Shown here piece after piece: positions 45,996 to 57,304 of a stretch of DNA of 64,000 nt. The position numbers and the translations under genes were made by a program. The notes under the pieces were generated by a model. The model did no database searches and was not told the DNA's origin. It saw only the letters and a list, made by a program, of their open reading frames with translations. The stretch covers positions 80,541,696-80,605,695 of the forward strand of contig NC_084801.1 in the NCBI RefSeq assembly GCF_963169125.1, given 5' to 3'. Position 1 is the first letter of the stretch. Each line of letters begins with the position of its first letter. The DNA is from Humulus lupulus (lineage: Eukaryota > Streptophyta > Magnoliopsida > Rosales > Cannabaceae).

Positions 45996-48620
45996 TCAAG
46001 GAGCATTAGGAGCAGGAGGATCTTGGTTAGCGCTCTGGTCGACTACGTCCCCGGTGGCTTCTCCTCCCTCCGCTCCGGCAACTAGCTGAATGCTTGGGGA
46101 AGCAGGAACTCTAGCCCTTTCCTCTTCGACAGCCAACCGAGCAGCACAGCAGGCTAACTCGGCATTCCTGGCGTCATCTGGGAGGTAGCTGAAGTCGGCA
46201 CCTTGGTTGTGTTTCCAAAAATTGTAGAAACACCGAAGTGTCACATTCTTATACCTCTCCAGATCCTTGGCGTTGGTGAGCTTAAGCTGCTCCACCTGGC
46301 TTTTGAGGACGGCATTGGTCGCATCCTTAGCGAGATTCTCCTCCGTAAGTTTCTTGACTTCACGCCAGTGGATTCGGCTGGACTCCAGGTATTCATCCCT
46401 CTGCTTCCTCAGAGTTTCTTGAGAATCTTGCTTCTCTGCCAGTTCAGCTACCGCTACATCCCTCTGCTGGGTGACCACCTCCAACTCCCCGGCATGCCTA
46501 GCCTCTGCGGCCTTAAGCTCCTCAGCAACCTTCGCCCGGGACTGCTTGATGCTAACGATGGCGCGAGTGCGAGCAGTAGTCATTGTCAGCATGGCCTGCA
46601 GTCAAAGAATGAAAGTTAAGCTATATTACAAGAAGGTAAGATAAAAGCCAAGAGAAAGAGTACTTACACTAGCCACTTTGTTAAGGGCCCTGTTAAGGAT
46701 TTGATCGACCCCCATGCTCTCAGCTTCAACCATTGCTTCCCTGCAACGATCATGCTTCAGAATATGAGCAAGGCGATCTTTAGCTGATCGTAGGGAACGA
46801 CTCAAGAGTTTGGCCCCGGGAATGGCCCCGGGAAGTTCTGCTTGCGGGGCCTGTTCTTTTTGGGCCGCAGGCGAAGGGTTGGCAACAGGGGTAGTCTCCT
46901 TTTCAGTAGAAGTAGGAGGTTGGGCAGAAGGTTGGCTAGTAGGCCCGTCCTTGGAAGGATCAGCTGTTCGACCCTTCTTGGCTGAGGGTGCTTGGCTTGA
47001 TTCGCCATCGTGCCTCCTAGCTGATTTCCTCCGTCGGACCAGGGGGACCTCCTCGTCCTCCTGGGTCTGGTACAGATCGAAAACATTGGGGGAAGCCATC
47101 TCTGCAGATAAAGAAAAACATGCAGACAGTAAGAAAAAGGTGGATAAAAAATCATGGCAAATCAGAAAAGAGGTCACAAAGTTTAATACCCGAGCTACAA
47201 CTACTTATCGCTACACTACTGACTCTATTAGTCATACACTCACTATCTGGCACGAAGAATTCTGGCCCTAGATTTGGAGTATATGTAAAATTGCCGTCCC
47301 CATCAAACAAGTGACAGGGAATTGACAAGTTATTTAAAAGCAAAATAATAGTACTGTTTTCGTCTGAAGACTCATCCAAGTCTATGACGGGCTCTGTTGC
47401 CTTTTGTTTCCCCTTCCTTTAGGGCGTAGAAGGCCTCTCTGCTGAAGGGTCGCCAGTGGGTTCCCTGATTGTAACCCCCGTTGGCCTCCTTCGGGGAGGA
47501 GACGCTGGGGGTTGCTGCTCGGGATCCCCCTCGGCAGTGGCGTTTGCCACCATGGGTCATCTCGTTTCATGGCGAGGAGCCAGGAGGGCAGATAGCCTCA
47601 AGTTTTCATTAGTGACCAGGGACTTAACGCTTTTTTCAGCGTCTGCCATCCTAGCCAGTGCGTTGGACCTCAACACCATGTCTGGTGTTGGGTTCGGGCG
47701 TAACCATGGTCCTGAAAGGCACAATATACTTTAGAGAAGTGTAGAAGAATTTGCGAAGGAAAAGTAGCGACCAGGGAAAAGTGACATTTACCTCCTCGAG
47801 CGAAGGCCAGGTTGTTCATAGTCATGTTTGGCGTGAGGAAATACTCTTGATTGTACTTCCCCACGTTGGAGATATGAGTAGTGTCACTCAGGAACGATCG
47901 ATTTGTTTCCTGGTGACAAAGATGAAAAAAGCCCCTTCTGTATTGTTGAGGGTTGGACTTAAGGTCAAAAAGGAAGTTGACCTTGTGAGGAGTGGATTCT
48001 GGCCATTTTTTAAGTTTATAAAGGATATAGAGTGCGGCCAGCATTCTATATCCGTTTGGGGTAATTTGAAAAGGGGCAACACCGAAGTAGTTGGCCACCC
48101 CCTGGTAGAATGGATGTAGAGGAAGGATGGCCCCCGCCTTTATGTGATACCTTGACCAAGCGCTGTAGACGCCCCCAGGCAGGTTGGCTCTATGGTCAGC
48201 AGCCGGAATTTTGAGATTGACTCTGGTAAGGGGATACCTCCTAAGGTAATTGGCAAGCATCCGGGGAGTCACCTGGCTGGTAGGATAAAGATACCACTCG
48301 ACATCAGGAAGGTTTTGATGCCGAGGGCGAGCCTTGACTTGAATGCGAGGGTCTGGGGCAGCATTTTCTCGACCGCTGGTCGAGGGACCCCTAGCCTGCG
48401 AATCAGGCTAGGCAGGTGAATTTGGGTTGTTTTTGGGGTTTGGTTTTTTCTTTCTTGGAGATTTAGAATGGGCCATTTGAGGTGGTGATGGTTGAGGTCC
48501 AGAAGAAGTTCTTGAAAACGGAATCTCGCTAACACGCTGGGCTGGCTGTTCTTCGCCTTCAAGCAGTTGTGCAAGAAGATCGTCGTCGATTGGCCGCTCA
48601 CCTCCCCACAAATTTGGCAT
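45996..48620 (-). pseudogene. el-2 antisense gene: PF04195-like N-terminus, acidic middle, coiled-coil C-terminus
   Basis: Best copy of the antisense gene. Proposed exons on the minus strand: 48620-47792 (MPNLWGGERPIDDDLLAQL ..., then LPLHPFYQGVANYFGVAPFQ in the PF04195-like domain; donor GAG/GTAAAT), 47711 to about 47250 (acceptor TTTCAG; MVLRSNALARMADAEKSV and the acidic DLDESSDEN; donor uncertain), 47101-46668 (acceptor CTGCAG; MASPNVFDLYQTQEDEEVPL, Ser/Pro/Lys-rich, then HILKHDRCREAMVEAESMGV; donor GTAAGT) and 46595-45996 (acceptor CTGCAG; about 130 residues of coiled coil, then LRCFYNFWKHNQGADFSYLP, stop). In-frame TAGs occur once in exon 1 (near 48420) and twice in exon 2 (near 47548 and 47422), each a likely former CAG or CGA. 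PF04195 is a domain of unknown function seen in plant gypsy-type elements; role unknown. Confidence 0.78.
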
Positions 48621-48695
48621 TAAAATCTGCGAACAGAAGGATGAGGAGGTGAGGATGAAGAATCTAGAAAGTTTTTTAGAATAACGTTGGTCGAG

Positions 48696-48716
48696 TATAA
48701 AAGTTAAGCTTTTATA
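48696..48716. promoter_or_regulatory. Inverted TATA pair upstream of the el-2 antisense gene
   Basis: TATAAAAG at 48696-48703 and CTTTTATA at 48709-48716 are exact reverse complements. The minus-strand copy is about 90 bases before the antisense start codon at 48620. Identical in el-1 (21128-21148). Confidence 0.6.
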
Positions 48717-49466
48717 CAACTGCATTCTAACAAAAAACTAATTTTTTTCACACGAACAGTTTGAAAAATAGATCAAAAAGTGGAAGCAAAAAGTTTTTGA
48801 AAAATCTTTTTTCAACTCCTTTTAGGGCGGGAAAAACTTGGTTTTTCAACTGGCATAAAAATCGAAAATTTACTTCGGTTTTACGTCCTAAAGTCTTGAT
48901 CTCAACTATCAAACTAACTCATAACTCCTTAATGGCAAAAAAATATCATCCTATACAACATCACCCATTGAACCCCCTACTGTCATGCATCTAAACCCAG
49001 AAACGTAAAAGCTTAACAGTCAATCCACAGAGACATACACGTCAAAAATAAAGTGTAGAAGTTCTGAGACTTACCAGAAAGAAGATTGTGGAGATTTAAG
49101 AGAGTTTCGAGCGTCGGCGAACTGACGGACTGGATCTTGAAAACACTGGAAGATGGTCTCCATGAGAGTTATGATTTTAGGGTTTCTTGAAGGAGGAATG
49201 ACTTGCGTAAAAAGGAAAAGAAGACTCTGGGAAGCCAATATACATATTTTGTCCATGGCATGAAAGAGGAAGTAATCATCAGTTCCTCTTTTTTGAAGCA
49301 TGGGGAAGGGTGATAGCCGTCGAAAGGTTACTTGGGAACCGAAAAGCCATGATTAGACAAAGGTAGGTTACTTTTCCCAAGGTTGCACGAACTACTCTGA
49401 CAGGTCTGGTGGGGTAATCGAAGGGTCGTTTCCTAAAAGTTTATTTATTGTTGGTCGTAATAAATA
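48717..49466. other. 3' untranslated region of el-2 before the polypurine tract
   Basis: Matches 21149-21907 of el-1; no gene recognised. Confidence 0.55.
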
Positions 49467-49480
49467 AACTTGGGGGCAAA
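49467..49480 (+). other. Polypurine tract of el-2
   Basis: AACTTGGGGGCAAA immediately before the 3' LTR; one G shorter than in el-1. Confidence 0.85.
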
Positions 49481-50086
49481 TGTTATCCAAAAAATAGACA
49501 CGGATGACGTGGCAGGTGATTTCTGAACACGTGGCTGACACCTGGCAGAATTCTGTTAGAGTATCGATGAGTAAGATATTGCAAGCATAACGGTTAAGTT
49601 TTTCTTACGACCAGCCTCGTCGTATACTCCGTATATTTCAAGATAATTTTGTAAAGATCATAGTCAATCCCGAGATTGTCTCCAATAATTTCTGATGATC
49701 CGATTAATTAGGAGAAAATATCTGTAACAAATTAATGTAATCCTCATTGAGCCTATAAATAGAGAAAGATAGTTCAAGGAGGGGACTTCTGGCTTTTTGA
49801 TTACTTGAAAGTATAGATTTATGAGAGAATTAGAGCTAATACATTACGATATATTGTTTATCCTTCAGAGGTTGGTGAAACTCATAGAACCCTAGTTCTT
49901 TGATCACTCATTTGAAACCCATATCAATAATAACTCAAGTGGACGTAGGTCATTACCAGTTTCTGGGGCCGAACCACTATAAATTCTTGTGTGCATTACT
50001 GTTTTTGTCATTATATTCATTCCAACATATCTGTCCACATCAAGCATTTTCGACTCCGTGTCAGTTGACTAAAATTAGGGTCAATA
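49481..50086 (+). repeat. 3' LTR of el-2
   Basis: 606 bases, TGTTATCC to GGTCAATA; the terminal CA has become TA by a transition. TATA box at 49754-49761. Confidence 0.9.
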
Positions 50087-52089
50087 AAACTTGAGTAAGA
50101 GTAAAACTATGTCATAAACCATCTTTTATAAAAAAATATGGGAAAATAAATCCAGAAAAGCGAAAATTCTTAAAAAAAAAAGCTATAGATTAACTTTTTT
50201 TTTTTAAAAAGCTATATTTTTGCACACTATTAAAAATCCCATATAAAATGTAATTTCCTCTTATTTTATTCAAATCTTGTGTTAGCTATAGTTTCATTAA
50301 AATAGTTACACCTTTAAAATAGTAAGTTTGACCATAGTCAACACCCCTACTATTTTATACTTCAATATCCAAGATAAACATTTTTTCTTGAATATTAATT
50401 CTAGAAAAACTCTATCTAAAATTCTCCTTTATGTTTTAAATTGATTCCTTCCTGAATCAAATATTTTATAAACAATAACTTTAGACATCAAACATGTCTA
50501 AATTATTCATATTATACATATATAGCTAAAATAATTTAGAATGTGGAATTCCAAATCACTTATTTGATAGGATGACCAAATTAATCAATTATTATAAACA
50601 AAATAAATTGATTTAACTTTGGAGCATGACCCCCACATTTCTCACATAGAGTGATAATAAAATATCACTTTTAAATCGAAATCTCTTTATTTCTATTAAG
50701 TGTTTTTTCTTCCAAGATAAATCTCGACTTATAATTCCCAAAGTTCATCATGAGTCCTTTAAGTCTCATGATAAATTCTCAATAGATCAAGATAAACAAA
50801 ACTTGAATGTTTATTTTGATTTATGTACTTGCTAAAGCAAGATACACTTCTTTGAAAGTAACATTCACTTGGTTTGCTTTCTTATATATGTTTAACAAAA
50901 TTGAAATATGTAAACACAAATATCATGTGAAAATTTCTCAAGCAAATAAACACTAATTTTCACTATTTGTTGTCTAAATAATCTTAAAATCACTTAAACA
51001 ACTTTTATGCATTTTCTAAGAGTCTCTTTGAGATTCTTTTTTAAACACCACCTTGACATCCAATGATTTTTTTCACCAAAATAAATTTGAAGATATCAAT
51101 TTTAAACACTTAAATCAAAGAAAAATAAACCTCATTTATTTATTTAAATGCTTTGATTACTCATAGTTTACTTTAAAATTATCTCCTCATTGATATTAAT
51201 TTTAGTATATCACTGTCTTTAACCAAAATGAATAAAGTTATCTTTAATCTATTCACTATTGGTATAAAAATTCAAAATTGCTTCTCCAATTTTATAATGT
51301 TTCATTATTGAGACATTGAATATTTAAGAATTATTGTCACTAAATAATTCTAAAATATATTGCATTTGACCACACTCTAGACTCCAAGTCTATTGGACAA
51401 TATGTTGTCTCAAAATTTTGGATCTATCTTGATCCAATATTTTCTTGCAATAGCAAGACACAACCACTAAAAGATGTAACCCCCTTAGGTTCATATTTTC
51501 TTATCTCATTTTTTTATCTTATAAAATGAGATGCTCATCTCTTAAATGAGAAAATTAAATTTCTCAAATAATTCGTTTTATTTACAAATCACATACCAAC
51601 AATAATATTGGATAAAACCTATTAATATCTCACAAATATTTGCATGATTATATTTCAATATAATTTCACATAATTGTCAACACATGAATTATATCATACT
51701 AACATGGTAGGCATAATTCACAAATATCATACACATATGGTTTCACATTTCTATTGATTCACAAAATCAATGTATTTATACATGTCATATAAAGCTCATA
51801 AAAATGTCATTATAATAATTTTCTATTATCACAAAACAAGACATTTATATAACATGCTAGCACATAACCCAATAATCCACTAGAGATTATTTACACAAGA
51901 TGTTAATTAATCACATATAGCAAAAATTCAAGATGTTGAAGTATCTTCTAATCTAACCACTATATTTGCAAAAGCAAAGAAGATTAGAAAACAATGAACC
52001 TCATTTATAAAATTTTGTTGTACTCATTTCTATCACTATATGAAGTCATTAGATCTTCTAAGAGAAAACAAAGAAGAACATTACCTTTG
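50087..52089. other. AT-rich decayed region, possibly internal part of a minus-strand copia-like element
   Basis: No frame is intact. Text such as CACCTTGACATCCAATGA near 51050 resembles the reverse strand of Ty1/copia pol, and the adjoining 52090-53459 looks like an LTR read on the minus strand, which would put the internal part here. No primer-binding site is visible at the junction. The resemblance is weak. Confidence 0.3.
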
Positions 52090-53459
52090 ATGAGAAACTT
52101 ATACAAGATCTTTATTTATTTTCATGTAGATCTAATATTAAACAAATTAATATGAGATAACCTAGAACATGTTTCTAAAGTTGAATTCAAAGAGAAACAA
52201 AGATAAGAATACTTACAGTATACGCAGCGGAATGAATGAGTCATTCCTTCAGTTTCTCTAACCCTTGTATCTTTTTTGTCACAGAGTATTATCAAGAAAC
52301 TGAACCGATTTTCTATTTTCTTCACAGTCTTCCAAAGTATTCTTAGAATAACCTAGACTAGAGTGGGCAATTCTCAACACATGAGATAGATACAGAGAGA
52401 AAAAAGAAAATTACAAAGAGGCTTAGGAAATGACTTGTGTTTAGAGAGAATCTAAAACCTATAAGAAAATCTGACTTCTGAACTTTTCTTTTGACTTCAC
52501 TCTAAGCACTCATTTTATAGACTCAATTAGGCCATTTCATTTAATTAAAAAATCAATAGAATAATAGCCAATTTGAAGCCCTAGGTCGAAATTATAATGA
52601 GCTTTAGGCCCGTGAAATTTCTCATTTGATTATAAACTCATTGGACTTAAAATCAAGGTCTGTATTATTTTCTATTGATTTAATTAATTAAATTATTATT
52701 TAAATCATTTATCAAATTAATTATTTATAATTTGAACATTGATTTAAACTCATTTATTAATTTAGATACAAATTTACCTTAATTAATAAATCTGCCCTAA
52801 TTTATACTTTCTTCTCAAAATTACATAATTCTATGAAACTATCCAAAATTGACCTGGTCAACTTTGATAATTCTAATTGATAATTAAATCAATTAATTGA
52901 GACTATCTGGATGATTTTATCAAAGGTAAAATGGGGACCATGGACCTATGAAATCAAGCTCCAATAAGTTATCATAAATCTAACAAATAAATTTACTAAC
53001 TTATTAATTCTTCGTGACTCCACTATAGATTCAGAATTGCACTCTTGAATTCATAGAACACTTTATAAAAAATATAAATACGCTATTAATTATCCATTAT
53101 TACAACCATAATTGTCACTCAATCCTCTATAGACGGTCTATAATGAGATGAGACTAAAATACCGTTTTACCCCTCATTGTATTTTATCCTTAAAACACTT
53201 ATTTCCTTGTAAATGATATTTCAGTAAACTAATTTAATTACTGAAATGAGATATCGATCATTTAACAACTTGAACCAAACTAAAAGGAAACCATCGTTTC
53301 ACTTCTTCATCAGAAGTTATAGATGTTCATATCTATGATTAACACTCCCACTCAATTATACTACCGAGTTCCCAAGATGTAAGTATGGGCTAGTTCATAG
53401 GGTAAGCTGGTAACGAACAAGTCAAAGAACTCAAATAATACAATAAGTTATAATACTAA
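52090..53459 (-). mobile_element. Copia-like LTR, interrupted at its 5' end
   Basis: 52598-53459 matches 27791-28635 closely, and 52090-52480 matches the reverse complement of 32005-32395, so three copies of one LTR family are in the window. A minus-strand TATA box (TATAAAATGAG, about 52509-52519) divides U3 from R. At 53460 the sequence is broken by another LTR; the uninterrupted counterpart is at 28635 (AATACTAACTACTC). Confidence 0.6.
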
Positions 53460-54163
53460 TGTAACGACCCAACTACTCTAGACTTTGGACCATTAATGAC
53501 TACTATACACAGACACTAATCTTTAAGAAAACGTACACATGAAATAAACATTACTCCATTAAAACTTGTAAAACAAATGTTAAACTGCATAAAATTCAAA
53601 GTAGGATATGGGATCCCATAGTTTTGAAAATAAAAAAACATAACATAACTTAAATAAATGGGTTACAAAATTAAGTGCGGAAAATACATATAAAGCATAA
53701 TTTTTAAAAGATTAGGAAGCGGCTTCATCCTCGAATCGAACGCTCAGTCCACCGATTCCATCCTGCCTCAATACACATCCCCAAGCTACCAAGAATCTTC
53801 CCATCGCCATAGCTATTTTCCTCCACATACAAACATACAGGAGTGAGCCTAATGCCCAGCAAGGAAAATCTACTACAAGCATGAAACATATCATACGCAT
53901 AACTATAAACTATAAACATATGACATATATCTATAAAACATACATCATATAAGACTATACTATTAATGGCCATTAAAACATGTGATAAACCATCTAAGTC
54001 CCCTTTCTAATATCTGAGGTAGGTTAGATCACATGGTAGGTTTATGATAATCCATCTACGTCCCCTGTCTAATATCTGAGGTAGGGTAAATCATAACCAA
54101 GAAACATAAGAAAACATAACATAACATATTATAGCATAACTTATCATAACATATCAACATAAC
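53460..54163 (-). mobile_element. LTR G: partial Tekay-like LTR cut by el-3
   Basis: It starts TGTAACGACCCAACTACTC on the plus strand and shares with LTR A the passage GAGTGAGCC...GCCCAGCAAGGAAAA, which is the minus orientation. It runs 704 bases and stops at 54164 where the el-3 LTR begins, so the remainder is expected beyond the far end of el-3, outside the window. The preceding bases ACTAA (53455-53459) are the candidate target duplication. A short repeat TCTAATATCTGAGGTAGG occurs twice (54008 and 54066). Confidence 0.65.
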
Positions 54164-54927
54164 TGTTGACGCGGTTCTTCGCCAACAGATAATTAAGAGA
54201 AAGAGAGAAGAGGATTAGTGCCAAATATAGAACCGTAACAGATATAAGATCTTAGTGAATGAAATAGGTGACTCAAGACACGTTTTTAAGTGGTTCAAAG
54301 GTTAAAATCCTTCTACTCCACTAGTCAATATTATTGATATATTATGGGTATTTGGTTACAAAGTGTATCTCTCCAGAGACTATTTTTTCCAACCCTTATC
54401 AACTCCCAGGGTCTCCATATTTATAGGAGAAGGCACCTAGAAGTTGGTAAGGAGGTCATCCCGTGACCTTCTTATTTGTCATATCAACTCTGTGACATTC
54501 ATGATTAATTTCTAAACCTGACACATAAGTATGGTCAAATCGATAGATAAGGAGATAATGGGCCGCATGGCCCAACCCAGCCGTGGGTGTCTGAACACGC
54601 ACGTTCCTGCAGCGTGTCCGAGAAGTCAGGGAGATATCGGACACGTGATGTCAGATATATGCATGTTTATCTTGCGTGTGTTGACTTTACAAGGGGTCAT
54701 GGCCTCCATATCTAGCTCGTACCACGAGCTGTGCATCTGACCCGACCTTCAGCATTTCGATTCCTTGCTCCAGTCTTGGGAGTCTTGGCGAGTCCTTGAG
54801 GATTCCTCGAGCTAAGGGGGGTACGACCTCAAGACAGGAACTCCGACCTGGGGGATGTTTATGGACTAACCATGATTAGTCCGAAGCTCGGCCTGCTAAT
54901 CAGCCCGTGGGAAAATCAGGGCGTACA
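54164..54927 (-). repeat. 3' LTR of el-3
   Basis: On the minus strand it starts TGTACGCCC (54927) right after the polypurine tract and ends CGCGTCAACA (54164). TATAAATAT on the minus strand (54425-54417) is a good TATA box. The partner LTR is outside the window, so the ends rest on TG/CA rules and the tract. Confidence 0.75.
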
Positions 54928-54944
54928 TCTGCCCCCCAAGCTCC
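54928..54944 (-). other. Polypurine tract of el-3
   Basis: Minus strand GGAGCTTGGGGGGCAGA directly precedes the LTR, nearly the same as in el-1 and el-2, supporting the common Tat lineage. Confidence 0.8.
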
Positions 54945-55193
54945 TGCTCGTGGTATATGACGTCATATATAAGACCATAGTAGGGGCTTTTAGACTTCCC
55001 CACAACTCTTCGCATTCCACTCTTTATGCAGGCGCTCGACACGTGGCACATTGTGGGTGGTGACGGTACGTCTTACGAGAACCGCATTTAATGGCCTAGC
55101 CTATGCCCAGCTGTCGTTTCGTATTTCGAGTGGAAGGCCTCGGATCCCTCATCAGGGCCATCCAAGAGCCTTCTACACGTGATCCTTCACGCA

Positions 55194-55202
55194 TATAAAA
55201 AA
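55194..55202 (+). promoter_or_regulatory. TATA box for the el-3 antisense gene
   Basis: GCATATAAAAAAGGGG on the plus strand, about 140 bases before the first ATG at 55333. It is followed by a doubled GGCCACCCT (55207 and 55224) and a CT-rich leader, a typical plant core promoter arrangement. It faces opposite to gag-pol. Confidence 0.6.
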
Positions 55203-55332
55203 GGGGTGGCCACCCTACGCACGGGCCACCCTTTCATTCGAAATTTTTCAAACCTCTTTTCCTCTTTCCTCTCCATACTCCATTCTGACACAAACTAATC
55301 TTGCAGCCATCTTCGCGAGGACCGAAAAGTCT

Positions 55333-57139
55333 GTGACCCTCGGGGGCCAATATGACACGCTGGCGGGCTTGCCCCCCAGCGAGAAGGATTATCGCGCTCT
55401 CGTGACGGACGAGACGATGGTGTTCTGCAAGCTGATTTTTCCAAATCAGACCCTGAACCTAAAGAGGCCCCGGGGGCCGCCCCCAGCTCGGGACACCAGA
55501 CCTGTCATCGTGGAGGAGGTCGCGGGTGAGGAAGACGAGGAGGACGAGGAGGCCGAAGTTCCGCTCGTGAGGAGCAGGAAGAGGACCTTGGACGTCGCCC
55601 AGAGCATGGGCGAGGAGAGGTTCCAATCCGGAGCAGCCGCGGGTCCTTCTGGCCAAGGTAACTCTTGCTTGTTTAGGAGTCTAGATAGGGCCGCTGTAGA
55701 CCCCCGGCTGGCTAGGTTCAATCCTAGGCAGATCGTCCATCGTCACAGGAGCGATCCGGACTTGAACACACTTCTGCTCCATTGTGTCGACCGTAGTAGT
55801 AGATAATACCCTAGCCTTTAGGTCGATCCTATTCGAGGAGTATGGGACCAACCTACGCACATGGCCATCACTCCAAAGGGGTATCTATGCTCCGGGGCTT
55901 AGGCAGTATGTAGAAGAATCTAGCCCCGAGTCAGAACCGGACCCAGAACTTGCGCCAGTTCGGGAAATAATCGTCTTAGGCTCTTCCAGCTCGGGGGGTA
56001 GGGCTCCCTTAGTATTCGCATACTTTTTAGCGTTAACCCTTTGTCTTTATCTCTGTATGATTGCTAACTTGTAATAACCATGTTTTTTGTTCGACAGAAG
56101 AGATGTCTCAGCCCGAAGATAGCTTGCGGGGCGTGGTCTTCGGGGGGAACCCCTCAGCCGGGCCAAGACAGAAAAGGATCCGGGGTTCCAAGAGCACTGC
56201 TGGGGTCTCCACCAAATCTCCGGAAAAGGAGAAGGAGAAAACCCCGTCAGCCTAGGTCATGGGGGCGATCCTTCCTGCTGCCGGAGCAGGACGAATGCCT
56301 CCACCGCCTCAGCGAGTTCCGCCTTCCACCCAGGACGTAGGAATGGAGATCGGGACTCTGTCTGTGGCGGCCTCCGATGTACGCATCCCGGTCAATCCCC
56401 AGGACCTGGAGAAGATCCCAGAGGCCTTCCGGGGAACGGTGTACGAATCGGCGAACTACGCCGTTAGCCATATCTATAAGTTCACCGAGAAGGAACTCCG
56501 GACTATTGAGACAATGAGCCCGGTTGACGTTATGGACTCTTCAATGAGCATGACCCTAACGGTAAGCTGCCCTATTCTTTTAAAGCTTTTACCATTACAC
56601 TCTGCCTTATTTTTCCTCTGAGCCAGTTTATCTTTCATTCCTCGCAGGGTGTCGTCGCCCTTCACCAAAGCATCATCAGGGCCAGAACTCAGCTCGATGA
56701 CATGAGGACCGAGCACCAGGCCACCCTTCAGGAGGTTAAGGCGACTAAGGATGCCTTGGCGACCTCGAAGGTAGAGTTGGAGAAGACCCAGGTCGACTTG
56801 GAGAAGACCCGCCTGAAGGTCCAGGAGCTCGAGACCTCCCTTGCCACCTCGCAGGCAGACCTCGAGGCAGCGAAGACTGAGATCCAGGCCGCCCAGGCCG
56901 CCCTGGAGGCCAAACGGACCATCTCGGAGCAGTCCATGCAGGATCTGTTCTATCACTGTTGGGTCTACAATCCAGAGGCTAACTTCTCTTTCATGCCACC
57001 GGGTCTCTGGGCGCGCTTGCTGGTGAAGTTCCAAGCTCACCTCGACAAAGAGGCGCCGCCTTCGGAGACTGGGGAAGCCTCTGGTGCGGCGGAGCAGGGT
57101 GAAACGGCGACCTCCAAAGGGCTGACTGACGGAGCTTAG
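55333..57139 (+). pseudogene. el-3 antisense gene: acidic middle and coiled-coil C-terminus
   Basis: This gene runs opposite to el-3 gag-pol. Segments: from 55333 (MTLGGQYDTLAGLPPSEKDY, a DE-rich run, then EVPLVRSRKR; donor CCAAG/GTAACT at 55656), an acidic piece at about 55822-55995 (SPESEPDPELAPVREIIVLG), an exon from about 56100 (EMSQPEDSLRGVVF ... Lys-rich ... IPVNPQDLEKIPEAFRGTVY) to 56561, an intron 56562-56647 (GTAAGC ... CGCAG), and a last exon to the stop at 57139. The last exon has about 90 residues of heptad-rich coiled coil, then LFYHCWVYNPEANFSFMPPG. The 86-base intron is at the same place as the 72-base intron of el-2. TAG at 56253 breaks it. The PF04195-like head of el-1/el-2 is absent. 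A first-exon start upstream of 55333 is possible. Function unknown. Confidence 0.7.
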
Positions 57140-57304
57140 GGTGCTTTTTCTCTTCTTTTTTTTTTTCTTGCCTTTGAATATTTTGAAGTATTTTTTGTAA
57201 CCTTTGCATGAGGTGTTTTCACCTCGAGACAATTTGCCTTACACCTTTAACTCATATTTTTTCATGCTTTTGGCTACAATATATATATCTTTTTGATAAA
57301 CTTT

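Larger units (their letters stand above)
36125..50086 (+). mobile_element. el-2: Tat-lineage Ty3/gypsy element, same family as el-1
   Basis: LTRs of 606 bases at 36125-36730 and 49481-50086 enclose gag, protease, RT, two RNase H modules, integrase, an antisense gene and a polypurine tract in the same order as el-1. Solo LTR D sits between RNase H and integrase; without it the element is about 11.7 kb. By eye the LTRs differ at about 23 positions. The outside flanks CCCTT (36120-36124) and AAACT (50087-50091) do not match, so no target duplication is seen. This is the better-preserved member: its RT/RNase H frame is open for 592 codons. Confidence 0.92.
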
